Source: Candidatus Zipacnadia bacterium
Lineage (GTDB): Bacteria > Armatimonadota > Zipacnadia > Zipacnadales > UBA5352
Assembly (NCBI GenBank): GCA_029820945.1
Contig: JALGUJ010000001.1
Coordinates: 1 to 64,000 of the forward strand
Length of the DNA stretch: 64,000 nucleotides
Direction of reading: 5' to 3'
The position numbers and the translations under genes were made by a program. Shown in pieces: positions 1 through 8,564 of this stretch (the stretch's first letter is position 1; every line of letters starts with the position of its first letter). The notes below the pieces were generated by a model. The model saw only the letters and a list, made by a program, of their open reading frames with translations. It made no database searches and was not told the DNA's origin.

Positions 1-1818
1 ACGCACGATTACCAGCTGGAACTCCCCTGGGGCAGTCCGACGCTCGAAGTAGCCGTTGGCCGCATCTGTCTCAAACGTGATCCGGCAGCGAGAGCCCAGA
101 TTGCAGTCCCGTTCGAGGACCTTCCCATAGTCCAAGCCCTTGAACTTGAAGAATGTCGGGAAACGGCAACCTACGAAAGCTTCGCCTTCCTCGACCTCAT
201 CTGTCCGAAACGGAGCGGAAGCGCGTTCGCCCCGCAGGAAGAGCGCAGCCATGGCAGGCGAGCGTTCAAGGAGCGAGGACAGGATTTCCTCCAGCGGTCG
301 CGAGTCGGCGAGGGATTCCTCTATCTGCTCCCGCCTGCGCCTCTCGCGAAGCGCCCGCAGACCGGGGTGGTTGCGCAGCAGGTCCTCCAGTTCGCCCTCC
401 ACCTCCCGCCGGAGGTCGCCCTCGCTCAAGCGATCCCGGCTGTTCATGAACAAGTCCTCTCGCGCGCGCCCGCTCAGTCCCGTGCAGTCGACGATGACCA
501 GAAGCGACTCCTTCAGATACCCCAACCCGACGCGCTTCCGAGCAAGGAAATCCTGCGTGAGGTGACCGTGCGTCTGCCCGTTGATCGTGAAGATGACTGC
601 CTCATTGCCCCTGTACGTAGCGGCGCGGTTCTTCCTGAACGCGTAGATGGCTGCGGTCATCCTCTCGCCCGCCGCCATTAGGTCTGCCGACGCAGGGAAG
701 TCGGGTTCCAGGTTGTTGGCTCTATCATCATCGAGGCGGACCCTGAGTCCCGTCAGTGTGGTCTCGTGGCTTCCACGACGCCCGCCGAAGTCCCTACATT
801 CGTGGAAGCGGATCGGGAGCGCTACGTCGGGCAACAGGAGGTCTGCTCTGCGAAGGAAACCGTCCCTGCGGAGCATGTCTGAGCGGAACCCCGTGGCGTC
901 ATATTGGTAGAGCTTGATCAGCGTCCCCCACTCGGACTCCCGTGCGTAAGGGTCCACGCCGTGAGGAAAGATGGGGATGGCGGGGGCGCTGAAATGCAGG
1001 ACCTCGCCCCTCCCCGTCTGCGTTTCGGCACCACAGGGCGCCAGGTACGTGTAGACGGAACTCCGGCGCCCCTCGGTCGGGTCCTCCCGCCGGACAACGG
1101 TGAAGCCCCAATCCGCGTCCGATGGCTGAGGGGAGCGAAGAAGGCGGGGATTGCGCCGGCTGACCACCAACTGAAGATTCTGACGGCCTGCGAACTTGAG
1201 GGCGCCCGCACCTCCCATGTTGAACTTTCCCTGGACAAACGGAATCCGCAGCTTGTTGTCCCTGTGAAGAGACAGGATCGTGTTAGGGAGGTCCAGCGGC
1301 GTCTGCCCCTCACCGCGGTCCGACACGGTGAAGCAGGGATGCCTCTTGTCACCGGTTGCGCAGATGGTAATGTCCCGCGCCACGGCGGTGCGTTCCTGAT
1401 CGGTCCAGTCGGACATGCGCCCGGCGTGGAGACCTCGGGGGTTCGACCTCTGCTCGAAGAAGCGCCCAATGGCCTCTCGGATACTTCGTGGCGCCTCTGT
1501 GCTGACGGGATCTATACCATGGACCATGCACTCGTTCATCAGCCTCGCATCAACCGAGTTGACAAGCTTCTCGACAAGTGCTGCATCCGGCCTGCTCTGT
1601 TGATTGCCGACCGTGTTGTAGTTGTTCTCGTAGTCCCCATACAGCCGCCAGGCGTCGACGTCATCCCAAAGCTCGACATCGGTGAGCACGGAGATGACCT
1701 CGTCCTCACTGTCGGCCCGCATGAGACGCAGGCACAGGTCCTTGCACTCCTCGTTTGTCAACGGGATCGCCCCCCTCGGGGTCGCGACGCGATTCCCTGC
1801 AACTGGCACCGTGTCCAT
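1..1818 (-). CDS. GHKL (Bergerat-fold) ATPase, MORC/Hsp90-like, 3' end missing
   Basis: The reading frame is open for 606 codons and runs off the left edge, so the C-terminus is missing. Three Bergerat ATP-binding motifs are visible. The N-box is ALVEKLVNSVDA (E-x3-N), followed by VSDRGEG (DxGxG) and a glycine-rich lid around GKFNMGGAGAL. These mark a GHKL ATPase, but no histidine-kinase dimerisation domain, transmembrane segment or DNA gyrase/MutL signature is seen, so a MORC-like stand-alone ATPase is more likely than a sensor kinase. The second half is rich in charged residues and unrecognised. The start is uncertain: the ATG at 1818 has a GGAGGA about 34 bases upstream, while a TTG at 1761 follows a GAGGGGGGCG and would begin MTNEEC. 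The bacterial family is often found in DNA-defence gene neighbourhoods (established knowledge), but the partner genes would lie left of the window. Confidence 0.75.
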   Translation of the reverse strand, partial: MDTVPVAGNRVATPRGAIPLTNEECKDLCLRLMRADSEDEVISVLTDVELWDDVDAWRLYGDYENNYNTVGNQQSRPDAALVEKLVNSVDARLMNECMVHGIDPVSTEAPRSIREAIGRFFEQRSNPRGLHAGRMSDWTDQERTAVARDITICATGDKRHPCFTVSDRGEGQTPLDLPNTILSLHRDNKLRIPFVQGKFNMGGAGALKFAGRQNLQLVVSRRNPRLLRSPQPSDADWGFTVVRREDPTEGRRSSVYTYLAPCGAETQTGRGEVLHFSAPAIPIFPHGVDPYARESEWGTLIKLYQYDATGFRSDMLRRDGFLRRADLLLPDVALPIRFHECRDFGGRRGSHETTLTGLRVRLDDDRANNLEPDFPASADLMAAGERMTAAIYAFRKNRAATYRGNEAVIFTINGQTHGHLTQDFLARKRVGLGYLKESLLVIVDCTGLSGRAREDLFMNSRDRLSEGDLRREVEGELEDLLRNHPGLRALRERRRREQIEESLADSRPLEEILSSLLERSPAMAALFLRGERASAPFRTDEVEEGEAFVGCRFPTFFKFKGLDYGKVLERDCNLGSRCRITFETDAANGYFERRTAPGEFQLVIVR

Positions 1819-1916
1819 CCGCTTCGCATGTTTCGTCGCGGACGCTTCTCTTCCTCCTCGGCCGCTTCACGCCGCCTATCATGAGTAATTCGGGAGTTGT
1901 GCCCCGGACTCCTCCA

Positions 1917-3896
1917 TCACGGCCACGGAAAGAACGGTGCCGGGGTGCGCCAGATGCCCGAGATGGTCGCCCATAGCACCGCCTGGGAGAACTCGCCCAG
2001 GATCAGGCCGAAGAAGAAGGGCCGCAGGCGCTGATACACGCTCATGCCCCCGTAGCGCACGATCCCGCCCTTGACCAGCCACGCGATCAGCATCGGGAAC
2101 CAGAAGACGATCATGCTCCACGAGCCCGAGAGCGCGAAGCCCAGCGGTGAGAGCGGCCACCACACGTAGCGCATGCGCAGCACGCTGAGCGCCAGCGTGA
2201 CGAGGACCCCCGAGCCGAAGAAGGCGGGCAGCCGCGGATCGTACTCGTCCCCCGACTGGAGGATGGGCGCGAAGTAGCGGAAGCCCAGCAGGGGGTTGCC
2301 CCGGTAGACGTAGCTGTACATGCCGATCGCCTCGTGCTCGTGGGGCAGCCGCAGGTGGAGCCATCCCCCGAAGGTCAGCGCGACCAGCAGGGCCACCGCC
2401 AGGGCGGCGAAGAGGTGGCGGCGGTCGAGGCCCGTGCGGTCGGACATCTTCAGCGAATCCAGCAGCGTCGAGAGCAGGTTGCCGCGCAGGTCGCGGGTGA
2501 AGACCGCGTCGGCCAGCGACAGCGCCGTCAGCGTATTGGGCCCGAGCGTCCTCATGGGCGTAGCGAGCCGCACCAGGTCCACCGGCCGGAAGCTGGTCTC
2601 GGTCATCAGCAGCCCCGCCTCCCCCACCGCCCGCGCCATCACCACGCAGACCACCAGGAGGAAGACGAGCGTCTCGAGGGTGGCCATCCAGGGGGTCATC
2701 CCCAGCAGCGTGAACCACCAGGTCACGACGAGCACCGCCGCCCCGAGGCCGATCAGCGCCACGCGGGGAGGCAGGGCGGGGCGCGCCTCGACGGCGTGCG
2801 CAGCGGAGTGTTCCCGGCCGCCTACCGCCGCCCGCCAGACCGCGCGCAGATGCACGCGCGCTGAGCGCAGCAGGTAGCCGGTGAGCACGAGGTAGGCGCC
2901 CGCGACCTGATAGCCGTTCCACAGCGTGGTCGGATACAGCGGCATGGCCTCCGGCGTGGCGCCGAAGGCCGAGAAGACGATGTTCTGCACTCTGATGATG
3001 ACGAAGAAGGCCCAGAGCGAGAAGAGCACCTGGCTCGGGAGGAAGTAGCCGAAGCCAACCGCAGCCATGGAGGTATAGGCGGTGGTGTGTCCCAGGTCGC
3101 GCCACGGTCTCCCCATGGCGTTGAAGACGAGCCGGTTGAGGCGGTACTGGATCGGGATCTCCGGCATGGATGGGCGGATGCCGTGGATGCCGTTGAGCGC
3201 AAAGACGATGGTGGGCAGCGCAAAGCCAATCCACATGACCGGGTCGGCGAAGACCGAGCGCGACCAGCGAGAATGCTCCGCGAGCTCGACGGGCAGGACG
3301 GTGAGGGGGAAGGAGAGCTTCTCGTTATCGACCCACTGGCGGCGGATGACCGAGGCAAGGCAGAAGTAAGCCACGAACATGGAGAGCACGGGCGGGAGCC
3401 AGGCCGCGAGCGCGTGCAGCCACGGCCGCCACGGCATGTCGCCGCCACGCAGCCCCTCATAGAACGCGCGCGCGACCGACTGCGCGGCGTCGCCCTGCAC
3501 ATCGAACGGCACCGCCCACTGCGGGATATGCTGGAAGAACAGCTCCTGCCAGTGGTTCGCGGGCGTGGCGTAGTAGTTGACGGCGATGAGGGCGGGGATC
3601 CAGCGCTCGAGCAGGCCGCGGCTCATGGTCAGCGCGGCCGCGAGGGTCATGGTGTAGACGATGACGACCTCGTGCGGGCGCAGAGCTCGCCGGGGCGCCA
3701 GCGCCCCCAGGGCGAGGTTGACGAAGACGACCGCGAGCAGCAGGCCGATGGCCACCGGGGTGAACTGGCAGATGCCGAGCTGTATCGAGCCGATGGTCAT
3801 CTCGGCCCAGGAGACGATCCAGCAGGCGGCCGCGGCACAGGCGGCGCCGAGCAGGATTGCCCTGAGCGAGAGGCGGCGGCCCGCGATCGGGATCAC
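1917..3896 (-). CDS. DUF6785/DUF6784-like polytopic membrane protein
   Basis: A 659-residue integral membrane protein with at least ten hydrophobic stretches. The first lies at residues 13-31, and there are paired helices around 45-65 and 78-98. It resembles the large DUF6785-type membrane proteins common in Armatimonadota, Hydrogenedentota and Lentisphaerota, which look distantly like oligopeptide transporters. The transport role and substrate are unproven. Charged motifs between helices (RRQWVDNEKLSFPL near residue 190) are typical of this group as I recall it. The start is a GTG and no better in-frame start exists upstream, but the ribosome binding site is weak. It is the last gene of the operon encoding a histidine kinase and a receiver-ParA protein, 73 bases downstream of the latter. 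It may therefore be controlled by, or act with, that signalling pair. Confidence 0.7.
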   Translation of the reverse strand: MIPIAGRRLSLRAILLGAACAAAACWIVSWAEMTIGSIQLGICQFTPVAIGLLLAVVFVNLALGALAPRRALRPHEVVIVYTMTLAAALTMSRGLLERWIPALIAVNYYATPANHWQELFFQHIPQWAVPFDVQGDAAQSVARAFYEGLRGGDMPWRPWLHALAAWLPPVLSMFVAYFCLASVIRRQWVDNEKLSFPLTVLPVELAEHSRWSRSVFADPVMWIGFALPTIVFALNGIHGIRPSMPEIPIQYRLNRLVFNAMGRPWRDLGHTTAYTSMAAVGFGYFLPSQVLFSLWAFFVIIRVQNIVFSAFGATPEAMPLYPTTLWNGYQVAGAYLVLTGYLLRSARVHLRAVWRAAVGGREHSAAHAVEARPALPPRVALIGLGAAVLVVTWWFTLLGMTPWMATLETLVFLLVVCVVMARAVGEAGLLMTETSFRPVDLVRLATPMRTLGPNTLTALSLADAVFTRDLRGNLLSTLLDSLKMSDRTGLDRRHLFAALAVALLVALTFGGWLHLRLPHEHEAIGMYSYVYRGNPLLGFRYFAPILQSGDEYDPRLPAFFGSGVLVTLALSVLRMRYVWWPLSPLGFALSGSWSMIVFWFPMLIAWLVKGGIVRYGGMSVYQRLRPFFFGLILGEFSQAVLWATISGIWRTPAPFFPWP

Positions 3897-3969
3897 TCCG
3901 GACGCGGCATGGCCAACTCGGGGCCGGTTCGCCGCCCGCGCACCGAATCCCTCGCGGCGGCCGAGGGTG

Positions 3970-5151
3970 CTACCAGACGGTCTGCCGCCCGATCTGTTCC
4001 GAGGTCAGCCGATCGACGATCTCGATCACGCTGGCGGAGAATACGCTCTCGGGCTGGGCGACGACCACGGGGATTCCCGACCTCTGCGCGGCGGCGCAGG
4101 GCTCCGCGGCGGGCGGCACGACGCCGACGACGTCCACACCCAGCAGCTCCTGGATCTCCTGCGCGCTTGGGGCGACGGGCAGGGCGGAGCGGTTGACCAC
4201 GATGGCGCCCATGAGCTGCCCGGTCACACCGGCGGTGCGCAGGACGTCCAGGCTGACGCGGGCCGCGTACATGCATGCCGCCTCGGGCTCGAGCAGCAGG
4301 AAGACGCGCCACGCGCGCCGCATGGCCTCCCGCCCCGCCTCGGTTGGGTAGGAGGGGATGTCGAGGATGGTGAAGTCCGCCAGCTCCGAAGCGGAGTCCA
4401 CGATGGCGGCGGCCTGCTCAGCACTCACCTCGACCTCCTGGCGCGCCTCCTGGGGCCCGAAGAGCACGCGGAGGCCGAAGGGAGTCCGCTGCAGGCGCGA
4501 GCCGAGGGTCTCTGGCGTGATCTGCCTCGCGCCCAGCTCCACCAGGTGGCTGATGTTCTCGGGGGGAGTGCGCGACAGCAGCGACGAGAGAGTCCCGGGC
4601 TCCCCACGCAGCTCGATGGCGATGGCCGACTGCCCGCGGTTCGCGAGCGCGGACGCGAAGTTGACGACGAGGGTTGTCGTGCCGACGCCGCCCTTGGCGC
4701 CGACAAAGGCGATCGTGCCGCTCTCCCCGCCGCGACGCATCTGGCTGAGCTCCCGTTGCAGGGCGCTGTGGCGCTCGATGGCGTAGCGAACCGCGCGCAG
4801 CAGCGAGCCGCCGCTGATGTTCTGCTTCACGAGGTAGTCCTGAGCGCCCTCCTGGACCGCGCTGATCGCCACGTCCTCATCGTCGAGGCCGCTGAGGACC
4901 ACGATCGGGACATCGGGGTGAGCCTCGTGCACGCGGGTGAAGGTCTCCAGACCGCGGCTCTCGGGCAGCCCAAGGTCGAGTAGGATGATGCTGAAGCGCT
5001 CACTGTCGAGCCGCTCAAACGTCTCGGGCAGATTACGGGCCTGCGTGATAACGACGTCCTCGCCCCCCGCGTCGTGAAGCATCTCGCGGAGCAGCCGAGC
5101 GTCGGCCGCGTTGTCCTCGACCAGTAGGATGCTCATCGATCTGTCCTGCAT
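3970..5151 (-). CDS. Receiver domain fused to ParA/MinD-type ATPase (TadZ/CpaE-like)
   Basis: 393 residues. The N-terminal receiver domain (about 6-125) has the acidic pair at E12-D13, the phospho-acceptor Asp59 in IILLDL and Lys109. After a short helical linker comes a ParA/MinD-family P-loop ATPase with the deviant Walker A GAKGGVGTTT (about 151-160) and a switch-II Asp in FTILDIPSYP. This architecture is that of TadZ/CpaE, which localises type IV/Tad pilus machinery at the cell pole. No Tad pilus genes (cpaF, tadB, tadC) are visible here, so another polar or septal target is possible. The first ATG is chosen because GAGGGG lies 9 bases upstream; a second ATG is five codons in. It is 36 bases downstream of the histidine kinase, a likely source of phosphate for Asp59. 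Confidence 0.85.
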   Translation of the reverse strand: MQDRSMSILLVEDNAADARLLREMLHDAGGEDVVITQARNLPETFERLDSERFSIILLDLGLPESRGLETFTRVHEAHPDVPIVVLSGLDDEDVAISAVQEGAQDYLVKQNISGGSLLRAVRYAIERHSALQRELSQMRRGGESGTIAFVGAKGGVGTTTLVVNFASALANRGQSAIAIELRGEPGTLSSLLSRTPPENISHLVELGARQITPETLGSRLQRTPFGLRVLFGPQEARQEVEVSAEQAAAIVDSASELADFTILDIPSYPTEAGREAMRRAWRVFLLLEPEAACMYAARVSLDVLRTAGVTGQLMGAIVVNRSALPVAPSAQEIQELLGVDVVGVVPPAAEPCAAAQRSGIPVVVAQPESVFSASVIEIVDRLTSEQIGRQTVW

Positions 5152-5187
5152 GGCAGCAACCCCTCACGAGTGGTTGGCCGGCCGAAC

Positions 5188-6933
5188 TCAGCGTCGCACT
5201 CGAGCTGCGCTGGCCTCAGCGGGCAGGGCGAAATAGAAGGTCGAGCCCTCGCCGGGCCTGGACTCGACCCAGATGCTGCCCCCGTGGCGCTCGACGATCT
5301 TCTTGCAGATGGCCAAGCCGATGCCGGTGCCCGGGTACTCATCGTCCGCGTGCAGGCGCTGGAAGATGGCGAAGATGCGCTCTCTCTGCTCCTCAGCAAT
5401 GCCTATGCCGTTGTCGCTGACTGCGAAGACCCACTCGCCGTTGCGCGGATGGGCCGCGACCGTGACCTCGGGAGTGCGCTCGGCCCGGAACTTGATGGCG
5501 TTGCTGATGAGGTTCTGGAAGAGCTGGACCATCTGCGCTCGATCCACCCACAGGCTGGGCATGTCGCCGTGCTCGATGCGGGCGCCCGCCTCCTCGATGG
5601 CGGCCGTGAGATTGCTCAAGGCCTCCTCGACCACATCGCTGAGGTCGGTGAGCACGAACTCCGCGCCTCGGCTGCCCACCCGCGAGTAGCGCAGCAGGTC
5701 CTCGATCATGCGCTGCATGCGCGTGGCGCCATCGATCGCGTAGCCAACGAACTCCCGCCCGTCCTCGTCAAGCCGGTCCGCATAGCGCTTGCCGAGCAGC
5801 TCGACGTAGCTGCGGACCATGCGCAGGGGCTCCTGCAGGTCATGCGAGACGACGTAGGCAAACTGCTCCAGCTCGCGGTTCGACCGCGCCAGCTCCTCCA
5901 GCGTCTGCCGCAGCTCCCGTTCGGCGTTCTTGCGCTCCGTGATGTCCTTGAAGACCACCACCGCACCGACCACATCGCCGTTCTCGCGCAGCGGCGTGCT
6001 GGTGTACTCGACGGGGAAGCTCTCCCCTCCCTTGCGCCAGAACACCTCATCGCTGACATGGTAGACGTCATTGTCCTTGAAGGCGGCGTAGATCAGCGAC
6101 TGCTCCTCGCGGTGCGGACCGCCGTCCTGGTCGGTGTGCTGGATGAGCGGGTGGCTCCTCCGGCCCACCAGCTCATCCGTGTCATAGCCCAGCATCACGC
6201 TGGCGGCCGGGTTCGCGAAGGTTATCCGGCCGTCCAGGTCGATGCCGAAGATGCCCTCCCCGGCCCAGGTGAGGATGAGCCGGCTGAGGCGCCTGAGCCG
6301 CTCCAACTCCTCTTGTGACGGCTCGTCCTGAGAGACTCGCCGCAGGACGACCACGGTGCCGCGGCACTGCCCATTGTCCCAGATAGGGCGCGCGGTGTAC
6401 CGCACGGGTACCGGCTCCCCGTCCTTGCGCCACAGCACCTCGCTGGTCTCCCGCGGCGGCTCATCGCTTCCGTGGGCATTGAGGATGGCACAGTCGTCCC
6501 GCAGGTAGGGCTCTCCGTCCGGGTAGGAGTGGTGGATGAGCGTGTGCGAGTCCCACCCCAGCATCTCCTCCACGTCGTATCCCAGCATCGAGGCCGTCGC
6601 GCTGCTGACGAAGGTGAAGCGACCCGCGAGGTCAAGCCCGAAGATGCCCTCATGCGCCGACCCGAGAATGAGCTCGAGGCGGTGGGTCATCTGAGCGAGC
6701 TCCTGCGCCGCCCTCTCCTCCCGCATGGTCAGGGCGCCCATGATCCAGCCGTAGACCACCAGGGACAGCAGGACCAGTCCGCGCAGATAGAGCCTGTGGG
6801 GGTGCTCTGTGGGGAACAGCGCCTCCGTGAGGCTATCTGGAGGGCCGAAGCGCCAGTAGAAAAGCCCGTCAACGCTCCAGATGACCAGGCCCAGGAAGAC
6901 CGAGTACAGCACCGTCTTCACTGCAGTCTTCAC
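5188..6933 (-). CDS. Membrane sensor histidine kinase with two PAS domains
   Basis: 581 residues. Two predicted membrane helices (about 6-26 and 50-68) are followed by two tandem PAS domains (about 84-205 and 215-335). Each has the EGIFG(L/I)DL opening typical of PAS folds. A HisKA domain carries the phospho-acceptor His364 in VVSHDLQEPL, and the HATPase domain has N-box QNLISNAIKF (about 473), DNGIGI and PGTGIGL. The kinase core resembles phytochrome-type and CheY-partner kinases. The PAS ligands cannot be read from sequence. The start is GTG, with CGGAGG 6-11 bases upstream. A strong sigma70-like promoter lies about 60-90 bases upstream. It heads an operon with the receiver-ParA fusion and the DUF6785-like membrane protein. 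Confidence 0.93.
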   Translation of the reverse strand: MKTAVKTVLYSVFLGLVIWSVDGLFYWRFGPPDSLTEALFPTEHPHRLYLRGLVLLSLVVYGWIMGALTMREERAAQELAQMTHRLELILGSAHEGIFGLDLAGRFTFVSSATASMLGYDVEEMLGWDSHTLIHHSYPDGEPYLRDDCAILNAHGSDEPPRETSEVLWRKDGEPVPVRYTARPIWDNGQCRGTVVVLRRVSQDEPSQEELERLRRLSRLILTWAGEGIFGIDLDGRITFANPAASVMLGYDTDELVGRRSHPLIQHTDQDGGPHREEQSLIYAAFKDNDVYHVSDEVFWRKGGESFPVEYTSTPLRENGDVVGAVVVFKDITERKNAERELRQTLEELARSNRELEQFAYVVSHDLQEPLRMVRSYVELLGKRYADRLDEDGREFVGYAIDGATRMQRMIEDLLRYSRVGSRGAEFVLTDLSDVVEEALSNLTAAIEEAGARIEHGDMPSLWVDRAQMVQLFQNLISNAIKFRAERTPEVTVAAHPRNGEWVFAVSDNGIGIAEEQRERIFAIFQRLHADDEYPGTGIGLAICKKIVERHGGSIWVESRPGEGSTFYFALPAEASAARVRR

Positions 6934-6994
6934 GTCTTGCCTCCGTGCGGCCGGGGGACGGCACGGCAGACATGTGAGGACGACCGGCGCGGGG

Positions 6995-7023
6995 ATGATA
7001 GCACCAGCCTACATATCGGTCAA
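6995..7023 (-). promoter_or_regulatory. Sigma70-type promoter of the kinase operon
   Basis: Reading the minus strand, TTGACC (7018-7023) and TATCAT (6995-7000) are separated by exactly 17 bases, close to the consensus. The GTG start of the histidine kinase lies about 60 bases downstream of the -10 box. The region between this element and the upstream response-regulator stop codon (7130) is otherwise empty. Confidence 0.7.
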
Positions 7024-7129
7024 CTCTGTGACGGCGCCGGTGGCGAACCGGTCCAGGCACGGGGGCCGGCCAAGGCGCGCTCGACGCCCATCTCCGCGGG
7101 CGGGCCGGCGGAGGGGTGAGGCACATGCT

Positions 7130-7537
7130 TCAGCCGCTGGGCGACTGCACCAGGGCCCGCTCGATCGCGTGCAGCAGAGGCGCGAGGTCAGCGCTCTTCT
7201 CAATATAGTCGTCCGCGGCCCACGTCAGGAAGTTGTCGGCGAACGCGGGATACGCGGTGTGGATGATCACCGGCACGGCGGGCGCGATGTCCAGCAGCTC
7301 CTGCAGCGCGCTGAGACCGTCACGTCCGGGCATGGCGATGTCGAGCACAACCAGCGCCGGGGCGCACTCGCGCACCTCCATCGCGGCGCGGTCCGCCGTG
7401 TCGGCGAGTCGCACCCGGAAGCCCTCCCGCTCCAGCCGGCAGCGGTACATCTCGCGCTGAGCGGCGTCGTCATCGACGAAGAGGATCTCCGCCCCCAGCG
7501 TTCGACCCGTCCGGGTCTCCTGCACAGCCTGGGCCAT
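7130..7537 (-). CDS. Single-domain response regulator (CheY-like)
   Basis: 135 residues, almost entirely one receiver domain. The acidic cluster VDDD is at about 21-24, the phospho-acceptor Asp66 is in VVLDIAMP, the switch Thr94 is in IIHTAY and the conserved Lys114 is in YIEKS. No DNA-binding or enzymatic output domain follows. The start at 7537 is preferred because GAGGGAG precedes it by about 9 bases. An ATG 17 codons further upstream has no ribosome binding site. It lies upstream of the histidine kinase on the same strand but is separated from it by 196 bases and a promoter. It could be a phospho-relay partner of that kinase or belong to another pathway. Confidence 0.88.
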   Translation of the reverse strand: MAQAVQETRTGRTLGAEILFVDDDAAQREMYRCRLEREGFRVRLADTADRAAMEVRECAPALVVLDIAMPGRDGLSALQELLDIAPAVPVIIHTAYPAFADNFLTWAADDYIEKSADLAPLLHAIERALVQSPSG

Positions 7538-7727
7538 CTCCGTCACTCCCTCATGGTGGCACTGAGCCTCTGCCAATCGAGCAGGCATTTGCCGTACGGA
7601 GTGTGTATGTCAAGAGTGTTGTGCGATGGGGTGGGACGGCGGCGCGCTGCTCCTCCGAGGCCAGTATCGTCGCCGGAAGGCAGAACTTGAGGTCCGGCGG
7701 CTGCAGAGGCGATGATCGGCGGACCGG

Positions 7728-8564
7728 TCAGGTGCGGAACAGGGGAGGAGGAAGCAGGCCGTCCGGGGGCTCTCCCACTACGTCGCCGCCGCGCTGGAGG
7801 GCCGCGAGCAGCTCCGCGAACGCTGCCGACGCGCACTCCGTCACCCCGGCCAGGGCGACCAAGTGGCCCGCTGCCGGGGGTCTGCGCTCCATCAGGAGCA
7901 GGCAGGTGCTGGCAGAGGTAGCGTGGGCGCGGAAGGCCTCCCGCGGCAGTGCGATGACCGCGTGCACCGTGACCGTGCGCAGAAGCCAGCGGCGCGCGTG
8001 CGACCAGCGGCTGTTTGCCAACAGGCCCTCAGGCAGCACCACGGCGATCCATCCCCCGGGCCTGCACAGCTCCACGAACCGCTCGAGGAACAGCAGCTCC
8101 GTCGGTATCCTGCGCAGACGCTCGAGGTCGCCCCCGGAGGGGGACGACCGTTGCCGGCCGTCGCGCCAGGGCAGATGGTAGTGGGCGGCCATGCGGCGCA
8201 GCGTCGCCTCACGGCTGTCGCGCAGCTCGGCGCCGAATGGGGGGTTGCCGACCACGAAGTCGAATGCCCCGGCCGGCAGGGCTCCGGGCAGAAGCGCGTC
8301 GGCGATGATGACGTGGCAGCCGCCGCCGGGGAGCGCCGGCGCTTCGCGCCAGGCCGCGATCATCGCCGGATCGCAGTCCACGCCGATGGCCTGGGCCGCG
8401 CCGCGCTCCAGCGCGGCACACAGCCACTCGCCCGGCCCACACGCGGGGTCGAGGACACACGCACCGTCAAACCGCGCGCCCAGGCCGCTCAGCGCGTCCA
8501 TCGCGAAGTCCACGATGGGCCGCGGCGTGAAGTACTGCCCCAGCTCGGCTCGTGCATCAGCCAT
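7728..8564 (-). CDS. Small N6-adenine DNA methyltransferase-like protein
   Basis: 278 residues with the layout of a gamma-class amino-methyltransferase. It opens with ELGQYFTPRPIVDF, a HsdM/TaqI-type lead-in. The AdoMet motif DPACGPGEWL is at about residues 40-50, and the catalytic NPPF is in FVVGNPPFGAE (about 110). LPEGLLANSRW follows, similar to the post-catalytic region of HsdM proteins. No target-recognition domain, helicase or nuclease is fused or adjacent, so it may be an orphan methylase or act on another substrate. The ATG overlaps the end of the upstream sulfatase gene by 8 bases, so the two are translationally linked. Base composition is like the neighbours. Confidence 0.75.
   Translation of the reverse strand: MADARAELGQYFTPRPIVDFAMDALSGLGARFDGACVLDPACGPGEWLCAALERGAAQAIGVDCDPAMIAAWREAPALPGGGCHVIIADALLPGALPAGAFDFVVGNPPFGAELRDSREATLRRMAAHYHLPWRDGRQRSSPSGGDLERLRRIPTELLFLERFVELCRPGGWIAVVLPEGLLANSRWSHARRWLLRTVTVHAVIALPREAFRAHATSASTCLLLMERRPPAAGHLVALAGVTECASAAFAELLAALQRGGDVVGEPPDGLLPPPLFRT

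Noticed and set aside
904-1884. Long plus-strand open frame of 326 codons
   Set aside because: It lies opposite the GHKL ATPase gene, whose ATP-binding motifs are clear; the plus-strand product shows no domain.
7608-7613. TTGACA on the minus strand upstream of the response regulator
   Set aside because: No acceptable -10 box occurs at 16-19 bases spacing, so it was not called a promoter.
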